From: a virus
IMG/VR virus record: IMGVR_UViG_3300034066_000841
Span: 1 to 49,034 of that record
Length of the DNA stretch: 49,034 nt
Strand: one strand, 5' to 3'
The translations under genes and the position numbers were made by a program. A model generated the notes under the pieces. It saw only the letters and a program-made list of their open reading frames with translations, had not been told where the DNA came from and did not search any database. Position 1 is the stretch's first letter, and each line of letters begins with the position of its first letter. Below, in pieces: positions 38,486 through 45,504 of the stretch.

Positions 38486-38694
38486 GCCAGCTCTACATCA
38501 CCAGGCAGTTCGACGAGCTCGACAACATCTGCTGGCGCTACTACGGGCGCACCCAGCAGACCGTGGAGGCGGTGCTGCGCGCAAACCCCAACCTGGCCGA
38601 GATGATGCCGATCCTGCCGGAGGGGCTGGAGATCCTGCTGCCTGATCTGCCGCAGCCTGAGACCACCGAAACGCTGAGGCTCTGGGATCCATGA
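38482..38694 (+). CDS. Tail protein X (LysM-like)
   Basis: A 70-residue product: FDELDNICWRYYGRTQQTVEAVLRANPNLAEMMP in parts, then ILPEGLEILLPDL. This is the P2 gpX LysM-like domain that joins baseplate hub and tube. It overlaps both neighbours by 4 bases. Confidence 0.9.
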   Translation: MSQLYITRQFDELDNICWRYYGRTQQTVEAVLRANPNLAEMMPILPEGLEILLPDLPQPETTETLRLWDP

Positions 38695-40109
38695 GCACGC
38701 CCGCGTTTCGCGTCGTCGCTGACGGCAGCGACATCACCCAGGCAATCAGCGACCGACTGCTCAGCCTGCGCATCCAGGACCAAGCCGGGCAGCAAAGCGA
38801 CAGCCTGGAGATCGCGCTCGACGACCGCGACAGTCAGGTGCCAGTACCCCGCTCTGGCGCGTGGCTCAAAGTCTGGCTGGGCTACAGCAACGACGGACAG
38901 CTGCCGGTCTACATGGGCAGTTACGCGGTCGATGAGGTGGAGCTGTCTGCAGGGCCGCGCTCGATGGTGATCAAGGCCACCGCGGCGCAGACTGCCCCAG
39001 AGCTGGTGAAGGAGCAGCGCACCAAAAGCTGGCACGACACCACCCTGGGCGCGGTCGTGCAGGAGATCGCCAAACAGAACGGGCTCACGCCGATCATCAA
39101 AGGCAATCTGGCCAGCGTGCAGATCAAGCACGAGGATCAGACCAACGAAAGCGACCAGTCGTTCCTCACCCGCCTGGCTGAGAAGTTCAAAGCCACGATC
39201 AAACCTGGCGACGGCAATCTGGTGGTCGTGCCACGCGGCGCCGGCGAAGGTGGCACCGTCACGATCAGCGGCACTGAGGTGACCAGCTGGCGCGCGACCC
39301 TGAAGAACCGCGGCGCTTACGGCCAGGTGAAGGTCAAGTATCTCGACCGCAAGCTGAACAAGGAAAAGCTCATCACCGAAGGCACCAAGGGGCCGCTCCC
39401 GGTGTTTGAGGACAAGCAGCTGTATCGCAGCGAGGAAGAGGCCAAGAAAGCTGCCGCCAGCAAACTGCAATCGCTCAACGCTGGCGAGGTCCGCATCAGC
39501 CTGCAGATGCCAGGCAAGCCACAAGTAACTGCAGAGGGCCTCGTCACGCTGCAAGGATTCCGGCAATACGTGAATGGCACCTGGAACATCAAATCGGTCA
39601 CCCACGATCTGTCGTCCAGCGGCTACAGCACGAGCGTTGAGTGCGGCACCCAGGGCGATGAGAACAGCGACTGGGCGGGTGGCTCTGGCGCCAACAACGG
39701 CAAGACAGCCACCGAGAAAGCCGGACTGCTGAGCAAGGCAGCCGCCAGCAGCCGCGGCATGAACACCAAGGGCGGTCCCGACGGCGGCAACAACGCTTGC
39801 CTCTACGCCGTGAACAAGGTACTGAGGAAGTCCGGCATCACGCCTCCCTGGGGCAACAGCAACTACGTGCCCACGGCTCGAGCATCGCTCGCTAACGGCG
39901 CCGGCACCCTTCTCAGCGGACCCGAACCTGGCGCGATCGCCATCATGCGCGACAACGGGTCACCGCCTTACCCTCACATCGGCATCGTTCAGAGCGACGG
40001 GTCGATCATCAGCAACAGCGCAAGCCGCGGCACGTTCAGCTGGGTGGCTTCGCCCAGCGGCTACGCCAGCTACTACGGCCGGGCTCCCGAGTATTGGCGC
40101 CTCAAATAG
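38691..40109 (+). CDS. Baseplate hub protein gpD fused to a CHAP/NlpC-like peptidase
   Basis: A 472-residue product. Residues 1-330 are the gpD/gp27-like hub (RLLSLRIQDQAGQQSDSLEIALDDRD, VKVWLGY-like strand, DQSFLTRLAEKF, TWNIKSVTHDLSSSGYSTSVE). After a Ser/Gly/Lys linker, residues 353-472 form a cysteine-peptidase-like module with Cys370 (NACLYAVNKVL), PGAIAIMRDNG, His429 (PHIGIV) and Asn442 (IISN). It would open peptidoglycan during injection, functionally like the lysozyme part of T4 gp5. Confidence 0.85.
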   Translation: MSTPAFRVVADGSDITQAISDRLLSLRIQDQAGQQSDSLEIALDDRDSQVPVPRSGAWLKVWLGYSNDGQLPVYMGSYAVDEVELSAGPRSMVIKATAAQTAPELVKEQRTKSWHDTTLGAVVQEIAKQNGLTPIIKGNLASVQIKHEDQTNESDQSFLTRLAEKFKATIKPGDGNLVVVPRGAGEGGTVTISGTEVTSWRATLKNRGAYGQVKVKYLDRKLNKEKLITEGTKGPLPVFEDKQLYRSEEEAKKAAASKLQSLNAGEVRISLQMPGKPQVTAEGLVTLQGFRQYVNGTWNIKSVTHDLSSSGYSTSVECGTQGDENSDWAGGSGANNGKTATEKAGLLSKAAASSRGMNTKGGPDGGNNACLYAVNKVLRKSGITPPWGNSNYVPTARASLANGAGTLLSGPEPGAIAIMRDNGSPPYPHIGIVQSDGSIISNSASRGTFSWVASPSGYASYYGRAPEYWRLK

Positions 40110-40136
40110 ACTTCTAACTGATGGAGCGGCTCCCGC

Positions 40137-40400
40137 ATGGCAGACGAGGTTTCGCACGCCGACATCTACCGTGCGCTGGGCATCCTGGAAGGCAAGCTGG
40201 ACGCGATGAACCAGACGCTAATCCAGAAGCACACTGACATTTCGTCAGCCTTCGATCGCATCAGCGCCCTGGAAAAAAGCATGGCCAAATGGGCGGGCAT
40301 CGCGCTGGTGGCCAGCGTCATCGTCCCGCTACTGGTGACGGCCGCGGCGCCCCGCCTACACTTCAGCCATGCCTCGCCAGAGATCAGGAGCGGTGAGTGA
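40137..40400 (+). CDS. Coiled-coil single-pass membrane protein, possible holin or spanin
   Basis: An 87-residue product. Residues 5-55 are a coiled coil (YRALGILEGKLDAMNQTLIQKHTDI...SALEKSM, in parts) and residues 56-72 a membrane helix (GIALVASVIVPLLVTAAA). The XhlA-like layout and location before the lysozyme point to a lysis accessory. It overlaps the next gene. Confidence 0.65.
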   Translation: MADEVSHADIYRALGILEGKLDAMNQTLIQKHTDISSAFDRISALEKSMAKWAGIALVASVIVPLLVTAAAPRLHFSHASPEIRSGE

Positions 40401-41109
40401 GCAACGGCTGATCACGGACTTTGTCCCCTACCTTGAGCACTGGAAGGGACTGCCGCATCAGCGGGCCGCGATGCAGCAGTTCTGGGAGGCGGTGCCCAGC
40501 AGCCTCAAGAAACCCGACAGCGCCTGGGTCGAGACCTGGCGAGCCGCCGGCAAGCAGGACAAACCGCGGCAGCTGACGAACCCGCTGCGGGTGCCCTACT
40601 TCAGCCAGCGCGACAGCAGCACTGAGCACGCGCTGCGAATGTGCTTCAGCAGCTCCTGCGCCATGCTGCTCGAAACGCTCAAGCCCGGCACCCTTGCCGG
40701 TCCAAACGGCGACGACGCCTACCTGGGCCGCGTGCTGCGCTACGGCGATACCACCGACGCCATGGCACAGCTCAAGGCTCTGGCCAGCTTCGGCATCGAC
40801 GCCACGCTCACCAAGCACGCCAACTGGCGCACGGTTGAGCAGCAGATCGACAAGGGCATCCCCGTGCCCCTGGGCTTCCTGCACAAAGGATCAGCATCGG
40901 CGCCCGTTGGGGGCGGCCACTGGCTCTGCTGTGTGGGCTACACCGACCAATCGCTCGTGGTGCACGACCCGTTCGGGGAAATCGACCTGGCCCGCGGCGG
41001 CTACCTCAACAACTGGGGAGCACGCCTCAGCTACAGCCACCGCAACTTCGGCCCGCGGTGGATGGTGGAAGGGCCTGGGACAGGGTGGGCCATCATCGCT
41101 ACGCTTTAA
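40369..41109 (+). CDS. C39-like cysteine peptidase
   Basis: A 246-residue product; ATG at 40369 (a GTG at 40393 is an alternative). The first 70 residues are a helical prodomain-like part. VPYFSQRDS precedes a Cys-containing CFSSSCAMLLETL (candidate nucleophile), then GGGHWLCCVGYTD (His) and VVHDPFGEID (Asp), the C39-2 triad arrangement. Between the membrane proteins and lysozyme it may cut peptidoglycan cross-links during lysis, or be a virion peptidase. Confidence 0.78.
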   Translation: MPRQRSGAVSEQRLITDFVPYLEHWKGLPHQRAAMQQFWEAVPSSLKKPDSAWVETWRAAGKQDKPRQLTNPLRVPYFSQRDSSTEHALRMCFSSSCAMLLETLKPGTLAGPNGDDAYLGRVLRYGDTTDAMAQLKALASFGIDATLTKHANWRTVEQQIDKGIPVPLGFLHKGSASAPVGGGHWLCCVGYTDQSLVVHDPFGEIDLARGGYLNNWGARLSYSHRNFGPRWMVEGPGTGWAIIATL

Positions 41110-41119
41110 GGAGAGAACG

Positions 41120-41308
41120 ATGGACTTTATGAACGGAACGCAACTGGAGTTGATCGGCCTTGGCTTGTTTGTAGCCAGCGAGATTATCGGCATGAGCAAG
41201 CTCAAGTCGAACAGCGTCCTGCAGCTGCTGCTGATGGCCGCGCGTCAGGCGTTCCCCTACGGGAAAAAGCCCAGCGTCAACCCCCTCGACAAGTTCCTCG
41301 GCAAGTGA
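41120..41308 (+). CDS. Small membrane protein, holin candidate
   Basis: A 62-residue product from the ATG at 41120 with AAGGAGAG upstream. Residues 8-24 are hydrophobic (LELIGLGLFVASEIIGM), followed by a helical, basic rest (VLQLLLMAARQAFPYGKK). It sits 8 bases before the lysozyme gene. A holin or lysis regulator is possible. Confidence 0.55.
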   Translation: MDFMNGTQLELIGLGLFVASEIIGMSKLKSNSVLQLLLMAARQAFPYGKKPSVNPLDKFLGK

Positions 41309-41315
41309 GCTGGGG

Positions 41316-41756
41316 ATGGACAATGAAGCACTGATCAGGCAGCTACGCCTCCATGAGGGGGAGCGTCTGAAGCCGTACCGCTGCACCGCCGGCAAGCTGA
41401 CGATCGGAATCGGCCGCAATCTGGAAGACCGCGGCATCACCGCCGCTGAGTCTGCATACTTGCTGGCCAACGACGTTGCCGCGGTGCAGCAGCAGGTGCT
41501 GCGCTCGCTGCCCTGGGTCGCACAACTGGACGACGTGCGGCAGCGGGTGCTGATCGACATGGCGTTCAACATGGGCATCGGCGGACTGCTGCAGTTCAAG
41601 AACACCCTCGCCACGATCAAGGCCGGCGACTACACCAAGGCCGCGGCGATGATGCTCGATAGCAAGTGGGCCGGGCAGGTTGGACAGCGCGCCGAACGCC
41701 TGAGCCGGATGATGGCAACCGGCAAAGATCCGCGCGAGCTCTGGCCCAAGCCGTGA
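41316..41756 (+). CDS. Phage lysozyme (GH24, E-C-T type)
   Basis: A 146-residue T4-type muramidase. LHEGERLKPYRCTAGKLTIGIGRNL gives Glu14, Cys23 and Thr29, the spacing of the E-8-D/C-5-T triad. The Asp of T4 lysozyme is replaced by Cys, as known for P1 Lyz. FNMGIGGLLQFKNTLA and WAGQVGQRAERLSRMM complete the fold. There is no signal peptide or SAR segment, so release needs a holin. Confidence 0.93.
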   Translation: MDNEALIRQLRLHEGERLKPYRCTAGKLTIGIGRNLEDRGITAAESAYLLANDVAAVQQQVLRSLPWVAQLDDVRQRVLIDMAFNMGIGGLLQFKNTLATIKAGDYTKAAAMMLDSKWAGQVGQRAERLSRMMATGKDPRELWPKP

Positions 41757-41977
41757 CCTGCAGCCAGGGCCGGTTCGATCTGATCGTGGACGGGATGCTG
41801 CGGTCCTACCAACGGTGGGACGACATTCCACAGCAGTTCGATCACGTCATCCGGTTCGAGCCGGCGATCCCTGATGGCCCCCACACTCACGATGAGCATG
41901 GCGAGATTGCGGTCTGGAACGCCAGACTGCAGAAGCTGATGGAGATCGAGCGTGCCCGCAGCAACGCGAATCGGTGA
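41753..41977 (+). CDS. Hypothetical protein between lysozyme and PAAR
   Basis: A 74-residue product. The GTG at 41753 overlaps the lysozyme stop (GTGA). It is polar: MLRSYQRWDDIPQQFDHVIRF, then PDGPHTHDEHGEIAVWN with several His residues, and a helix LQKLMEIERAR. No domain recognised. It overlaps the PAAR gene by 26 bases. Confidence 0.6.
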   Translation: MTCSQGRFDLIVDGMLRSYQRWDDIPQQFDHVIRFEPAIPDGPHTHDEHGEIAVWNARLQKLMEIERARSNANR

Positions 41978-42242
41978 CGCTGACGTGCCTCACTGCTCCG
42001 GCATGGTCCGAGCACAGGGCAGCCCGAACGTCTACGTGAACAGCATCCGCTGGAGCCGACAGGGCGACGTGAACACGCCGCACCTTCTGCCAGGTGTGCC
42101 ATGCCCCACCCACAGCGCGCCGATCGCGGTGGGCAGCCCGACGGTGTTCGTGAACGGCCGCGGCGCCGGCCGGGTGGGTGATGCGATTAGCGCCTGCACC
42201 AGCGTGGCGGCCGGCAGCCCCAACGTGTTCTGCGGGCCGTGA
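41952..42242 (+). CDS. PAAR-repeat spike-tip protein
   Basis: A 96-residue product from the GTG at 41952. ATRIGDADVPHCSG, SPNVYVNSIRWSRQGD, PCPTHSAPIAVGSPTVFVNGRGAGRVGD and SACTSVAAGSPNVFCG form three PAAR-type beta repeats with conserved His/Cys for one metal ion. It caps the gpV needle (22209-22712), encoded 20 kb away. Confidence 0.9.
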   Translation: MPAATRIGDADVPHCSGMVRAQGSPNVYVNSIRWSRQGDVNTPHLLPGVPCPTHSAPIAVGSPTVFVNGRGAGRVGDAISACTSVAAGSPNVFCGP

Positions 42243-42263
42243 CAATCTTGCCCGGGCACAAAA

Positions 42264-42283
42264 AAAGGGCCCCGCAGGGCCCC
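42264..42283 (-). terminator. Rho-independent terminator, minus strand
   Basis: Minus-strand GGGCCC-TGCG-GGGCCC followed by seven T residues (42260-42266 read in reverse). It ends the 42287-42481 gene and also lies at the plus-strand end of the late operon. Confidence 0.85.
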
Positions 42284-42286
42284 GTG

Positions 42287-42481
42287 TCAGTCCTCAAGTT
42301 CGCATTCCAGATCCATGCAAGCGCTGATGAGGGCATCGACCAGCTCATTCGAAATGATCTGATCCCACTGTTCCTCAGTGGTGCCGTCACGCAGTGCCTG
42401 CAAGGCAGCCACAACTGATTCAGCGGAGCAAATCACTGTGGCCATCTGGCCAAGCGCCTCGATGGCGGTGCGGGTATTCAT
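42287..42481 (-). CDS. Hypothetical small acidic protein
   Basis: A 64-residue product from the ATG at 42481. Two or three helices (AIEALGQMATVICSAESVVAALQAL, WDQIISNELVDALISACMDLE) and an acidic C-terminus (CELED). No family recognised. It has its own leader hairpin and terminator, so it is an independent transcript between int and the late operon. A lysogeny-related role is conceivable from its position only. Confidence 0.65.
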   Translation of the reverse strand: MNTRTAIEALGQMATVICSAESVVAALQALRDGTTEEQWDQIISNELVDALISACMDLECELED

Positions 42482-42501
42482 TTTTCTAGGTGCGGGGTAC
42501 A

Positions 42502-42515
42502 GGGCGTCTCCGCCC
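42502..42515 (-). promoter_or_regulatory. GAGA-tetraloop leader hairpin
   Basis: Minus-strand GGGCG-GAGA-CGCCC, followed by TGTACCCCGCACCTAGAAAA and the ATG at 42481. Same architecture as the GCGA family with a different GNRA loop. A TTTAGTG stretch upstream might be the -10. Confidence 0.65.
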
Positions 42516-42570
42516 ATGACCACACACTAAAGGGCCGGCAGTCGCCACGCTGCGTGAATGTCACATTTGT

Positions 42571-43725
42571 TCACACACCCAGATCGTCGCTGAGCCGCGC
42601 CACCGCGCGCCGCGCTGCGTCGTCGATCAGGTGGGCGTAGCGCGTCGTCGTCTGCGCGCTCCGGTGCCCCAGCAGCTGGCCGACGGTGCCCAGCGTTTCG
42701 CCGCCGCTCAGCGCGTAGCTGGCGAAGGTGTGGCGCAGGTCATGGACCCGCAGGCCCGTGATGCCCGCCTCCTGCAGCAGCGCCAGCCACAGCTTCCGGT
42801 AGCCGACCAGCGGCTTCGCCTGGCTCAGCCCATGGATCACCCAGGGGCAGTCCGGGCCCTGCTGCTGCCGCAGCGCCACCAGCACGTCCACCGCGCGGTC
42901 GCTCAGCTGCACGGTGCCGGCGCCGGTCTTGCCGTGCTCAGCCGGCACGTGGATCACCCGCCGGTCCCAATCAACCCAGGCCCACTGAGCCTCCATCACT
43001 TCCCGCAACCGGGCCCCCGTCAGCAGCAGCAGCCGCACCAGCTGAGCGAATCGCCAGCGCAGGGACAGGGGCCCGCCCAATCCTTCCCAGTCCTGCAGCG
43101 TCGCGCGCAGGCGGTTCAGTTCATCGCTCGTCATGTAGCGCCGGCGTTGCCGCTCAGGGTGCGCCTTCACGCCAGCCGTGGGGTTCGAGCCGGTGGGCCG
43201 CCAGCCCCATTCCTCAGCCAGCTCCATCGCCTTGCCCAGCACCTCCAGCGCACGGTTGGCGGTGATCGGCTTGAGGTGGGCGCCGTGCCACTCCCGCACC
43301 CGCTCCCGGGTCAGCGCCGCCACGGGCAGCCGGCCGAACGTTGGCAGCAGGTGACGCCGCCACAGGATTTCGTCGTTGAACCCCGAGCGCTTGCGCTGCC
43401 CGTGCTCGCGCATGTAGCGGTCGGCCACGTCCTGCATGGTGGCGGCCTCGCGCCGGCGCCGCCGCTCGTCATTCGGGTCGCGCCCTTCGCGCACCTGGGC
43501 CAGCGCATCACGGGCCAGCTTGCGCGCCTGGTCGATGGTGAGCTCCACCGGCGTGCCGAGCTTGTGGTCTTGCTGCCGGCCGTCGATAGTGCGGAGCCGC
43601 ACGTAGTAAGTCTTGGCCCCTGAGGGGTAGATCACCAGGCACAGGCCCGGCACCAGTGAGTCGGCCAGTCGGTAGCGGCTGGCCTTCGGAGCAGCCCCGT
43701 CAACCATGGTTTTCGTCAGCTTCAT
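42571..43725 (-). CDS. int: Tyrosine-recombinase integrase
   Basis: A 384-residue product from the ATG at 43725. The N-terminal DUF4102 arm-binding domain (residues 1-85: KTMVDGAAPKASRYRLADS, YYVRLRT) is followed by a core-binding SAM-like domain (about 95-185). The catalytic domain has Arg239 (TGARLREV), His328 and Arg331 (HDLRHTF), His354 (LGHRS) and the nucleophile Tyr363 (TRYAHL). It integrates the phage into a host tRNA gene. The tRNA fragment with paired repeats directly upstream is its substrate. Confidence 0.96.
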   Translation of the reverse strand: MKLTKTMVDGAAPKASRYRLADSLVPGLCLVIYPSGAKTYYVRLRTIDGRQQDHKLGTPVELTIDQARKLARDALAQVREGRDPNDERRRRREAATMQDVADRYMREHGQRKRSGFNDEILWRRHLLPTFGRLPVAALTRERVREWHGAHLKPITANRALEVLGKAMELAEEWGWRPTGSNPTAGVKAHPERQRRRYMTSDELNRLRATLQDWEGLGGPLSLRWRFAQLVRLLLLTGARLREVMEAQWAWVDWDRRVIHVPAEHGKTGAGTVQLSDRAVDVLVALRQQQGPDCPWVIHGLSQAKPLVGYRKLWLALLQEAGITGLRVHDLRHTFASYALSGGETLGTVGQLLGHRSAQTTTRYAHLIDDAARRAVARLSDDLGV

Positions 43726-43733
43726 CGTGTCCT

Positions 43734-43755
43734 CCGGTCCCACACCGGTCCCACA
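43734..43755. repeat. Tandem 11-mer pair, int-proximal arm
   Basis: CCGGTCCCACA occurs twice head to tail without a spacer (43734-43744, 43745-43755). An identical pair lies on the other side of the tRNA fragment. Likely arm-type integrase sites. Confidence 0.75.
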
Positions 43756-43858
43756 AAACACCGGGAACAGGGGTGATGCCTGGGGATCTGTATGGAAGCC
43801 GAAGCCAGCAAAATCAAGGGTTTAGGGATGCCCAGGTAGTGGCAATTATGCCACACCC

Positions 43859-43908
43859 TCAGGCTCATAACCTGAAGGTCGTCAGTTCAAATCTGGCCCC
43901 CGCAACCA
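43859..43908 (+). other. attP core: 3' half of an initiator-type tRNA-Met
   Basis: Anticodon stem TCAGG/CCTGA around the loop CTCATAA (anticodon CAT at 43866-43868), variable AGGTC, T-stem GTCAG/CTGGC with loop TTCAAAT, acceptor strand CCCCGCA, discriminator A and encoded CCA (43906-43908). The D-arm and 5' acceptor strand are missing, so this is not a working tRNA. It is the part that restores the host gene after integration. A29-U41 replaces the first of the usual three G-C pairs of initiators. Confidence 0.9.
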
Positions 43909-43943
43909 AAAAAAGCCCGCCAGATCAACAGTCTGGCGGGCTT
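43908..43943 (-). terminator. Strong hairpin next to attP; minus-strand terminator
   Basis: AAGCCCGCCAGA / TCTGGCGGGCTT form a perfect 12-bp stem with a 7-base loop; the A7 run on its left becomes a T7 run on the minus strand. It would stop transcription entering int from the right. It may also be part of the host tRNA terminator carried within the att identity. Confidence 0.75.
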
Positions 43944-43975
43944 GAACATTCCAGGGGCAGGCTACTACACAGGCC

Positions 43976-43997
43976 CCGGTCCCACACCGGTCCCACA
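43976..43997. repeat. Tandem 11-mer pair, int-distal arm
   Basis: CCGGTCCCACA twice head to tail (43976-43986, 43987-43997), identical to 43734-43755 and in the same orientation. Confidence 0.75.
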
Positions 43998-44001
43998 GAA
44001 A

Positions 44002-44024
44002 AGCCCGGCTGCTCAGGCCGGGCT
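44002..44024 (-). terminator. Second minus-strand terminator-like hairpin
   Basis: AGCCCGGC / GCCGGGCT, an 8-bp stem with a 7-base loop and four T residues on the minus strand. Apart from the two repeat pairs, the tRNA fragment and the two hairpins, the 353-base gap 43726-44078 holds nothing I can name. Confidence 0.6.
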
Positions 44025-44078
44025 CGGTGTCCCTTGCTTTCACCGTGCCTACGCTAGTGCGAACTGCTCGGGCGTGCC

Positions 44079-44363
44079 ATGGCCTGGCTGAACTTCAACC
44101 TGCCCCTGCATGAAGAGCTGGAGGTTGAAAAGCACGCGCGGATGATCCGCGACTGCGAAGACCTGGCCAAACTCCGAGAGATTGCCGAGCAGGCGTTCCG
44201 CGCCTGGTGCACCCAGGCCGACATCACAAACCAGCTGCTGGGGCAGATCGCCGACTGTGAGGTGACGCTGGCGAACCTCGGCGTCATCGAAGACCCGGAC
44301 CCAGAGTATCTGCAGTGGGCCCGGGAGCTTTACCCGCAGATCGATGGTCAAGATCCACGTTGA
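44079..44363 (+). CDS. Small helical protein
   Basis: A 94-residue product. LHEELEVEKHARMIRDCEDLAKLREIAEQ and WCTQADITNQLLGQIADCE, in parts, give an all-helical, acidic protein. From memory, short proteins with this E-x-E-K-x-x-R-x-I-x-x-C/D-x-L-x-x-L-R-E-x-A pattern are common in picocyanobacteria and their phages. Function unknown. It is on the opposite strand from the early block and next to attP, so expression in the lysogen is possible. Confidence 0.65.
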   Translation: MAWLNFNLPLHEELEVEKHARMIRDCEDLAKLREIAEQAFRAWCTQADITNQLLGQIADCEVTLANLGVIEDPDPEYLQWARELYPQIDGQDPR

Positions 44364-44475
44364 ACACGAGGGCCGCCGCTGGATCGAGTGGGTGCAGTGG
44401 GACGACTATCGGCAGCGCCTGCAGGAGCTGCTCGACATGGGCGCCGGCATCTGCCTGATTGAGCGCGAGGACTAG
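44344..44475 (+). CDS. Hypothetical 43-residue protein
   Basis: ATG at 44344 overlaps the end of the upstream gene by 20 bases. Amphipathic: KIHVEHEGRRWIEWVQWDD, then YRQRLQELLDMGAGICLIER. The stop meets the minus-strand gene 44472-44645 tail to tail with a 4-base overlap. Unknown function. Confidence 0.5.
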   Translation: MVKIHVEHEGRRWIEWVQWDDYRQRLQELLDMGAGICLIERED

Positions 44476-44645
44476 CTCGCCAGCAGGTGCGACAAGTACA
44501 GCTCAGCGCACCACAAATCCTCGGCGTAGCGGCAGTAGCCGCGCGCGCAGGAGCGGTAGTAGAGATCACCCCGCTCGTTCTCCAGCTGTTCGATCGTGCC
44601 GCCGTTGATCTCCCAGCAGCCGATCACCTTCGGGTCGTCAGTCAT
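44472..44645 (-). CDS. Small Cys-containing early protein
   Basis: A 57-residue product from the ATG at 44645. Four cysteines (VIGCWEING, YRSCARGYCRYAEDLWCAEL) might bind a metal ion. It is the last gene of the long minus-strand run from 47338. Unknown function. Confidence 0.6.
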   Translation of the reverse strand: MTDDPKVIGCWEINGGTIEQLENERGDLYYRSCARGYCRYAEDLWCAELYLSHLLAS

Positions 44646-44731
44646 GGCAACACCTTCGACGCCATCCACAAAATGATGGCGCAGGTCGTCGCGTAGCAGA
44701 GCGCCAGGACGAGGAACTGATGCAGGCTCAC
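44642..44731 (-). CDS. 29-residue membrane peptide
   Basis: A GTG at 44731 overlaps the upstream stop (GTGA), and the stop overlaps the next ATG (ATGA). The peptide SLHQFLVLALCYATTCAIIL-WMASKVLP is a single membrane helix with two cysteines. Unknown function. Confidence 0.5.
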   Translation of the reverse strand: MSLHQFLVLALCYATTCAIILWMASKVLP

Positions 44732-44943
44732 GTGCGGCCTTCCTGCTGGTGGATCCAGCTTTTGAGCTCGCGCACATACTGACGCAGCTGTTCGGCCTTG
44801 TCCGCGTGCCAGCGGTCGCCTGTGATGAAGAGCTGATGATTGTGGTGATCCACCGCGTGCAGCAGCTGGTGGATCACCGGGTTCCACGGCTCACGGGTCG
44901 GGGTGTTCCACTCCCTGGGCACGGCCCGCAGGCAACCGCTCAC
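44728..44943 (-). CDS. Hypothetical His-rich early protein
   Basis: Up to 71 residues (GTG at 44943, or GTG at 44922). Contains VIHQLLHAVDHHNHQLFITGDRW and a C-terminal helix AEQLRQYVRELKSWIHQQ. The HxxxxHHNHQ cluster could bind metal. It overlaps the DUF3310 gene by 53 bases if the first start is used. Confidence 0.55.
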   Translation of the reverse strand: MSGCLRAVPREWNTPTREPWNPVIHQLLHAVDHHNHQLFITGDRWHADKAEQLRQYVRELKSWIHQQEGRT

Positions 44944-45175
44944 AGTCTGGCGACTCCAGCTTCTGGATCAACCGGTCCAGATACCAGCGCGCCTTTTGCC
45001 CGTCTTGGCAGGGGTTCTCTTTATCCCAGAGCCTGAGCAGGTACTTCAGCGCCTGCCACTGCAGGCCGCCGAGCACCGGGTCGGGGGCCCGGGCTACGGC
45101 GTCTTCGATCACGTCGATCGCTTCAAATCGACGGCCGGCGGTGTAGTGCGCTGGGTGGTTGACCGGATCGCTCAT
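44891..45175 (-). CDS. DUF3310 family protein
   Basis: A 94-residue product. DPVNHPAHYTAGRRFEAIDVIEDAV, then LGGLQWQALKYLLRLWDKEN, and DGQKARWYLDRLIQKLE are the DUF3310/SaV signature (NHPxHY, K-Y-L-x-R). It is common in phages, often beside nucleotide-metabolism genes; function not established. Confidence 0.9.
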   Translation of the reverse strand: MSDPVNHPAHYTAGRRFEAIDVIEDAVARAPDPVLGGLQWQALKYLLRLWDKENPCQDGQKARWYLDRLIQKLESPDCERLPAGRAQGVEHPDP

Positions 45176-45504
45176 TCGGGCAACGCCTCTAGTGCGCGGC
45201 GGATGGTCTCGGCGGCCTCTTTCTTGAGGTAGCCCCTGTCGAAACTGATGTGCAGCTCATCCAGCGCCTGCTCCTTCAAGCTCGGCGGCTTGGGGCGGCG
45301 CGCGGCGCGCATCTGAGAAGTTGAAAGCCCATGGTCACCGGCGTAGCTCAGGCACGCCTCCAGCTCTTGGTCTGCGCCCCATTGAGCGGCTTTGGCGACG
45401 ATGTAAGACTCAAATTCAGTGTGCTTAACCTTGCTGCGATACCAGTCTTCCCGCCACTGCTCGACCAGCTCCGGCGGCGGGGTGATCGGGTGGTGGTCGC
45501 TCAT
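45172..45504 (-). CDS. Conserved early protein with ITPPPELV motif
   Basis: A 110-residue product from the ATG at 45504 (ATGA overlap). HPITPPPELVEQWREDW, AAQWGADQELEACLSYAG, and a C-terminal helical SLKEQALDELHISFDRGYL. From memory, short proteins with ITPPPELVQQW and AAQWGADQELEAC are common in marine and freshwater Synechococcus and their phages. This is one of the clues to a cyanobacterial host. Function unknown. Confidence 0.68.
   Translation of the reverse strand: MSDHHPITPPPELVEQWREDWYRSKVKHTEFESYIVAKAAQWGADQELEACLSYAGDHGLSTSQMRAARRPKPPSLKEQALDELHISFDRGYLKKEAAETIRRALEALPE

Noticed and set aside
43859-43908. A functional tRNA-Met gene
   Set aside because: Only the anticodon arm, T-arm and 3' acceptor strand are present. 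The sequence upstream (GTAGTGGCAATTATGCCACACC) does not give a D-arm or the 5' acceptor strand.
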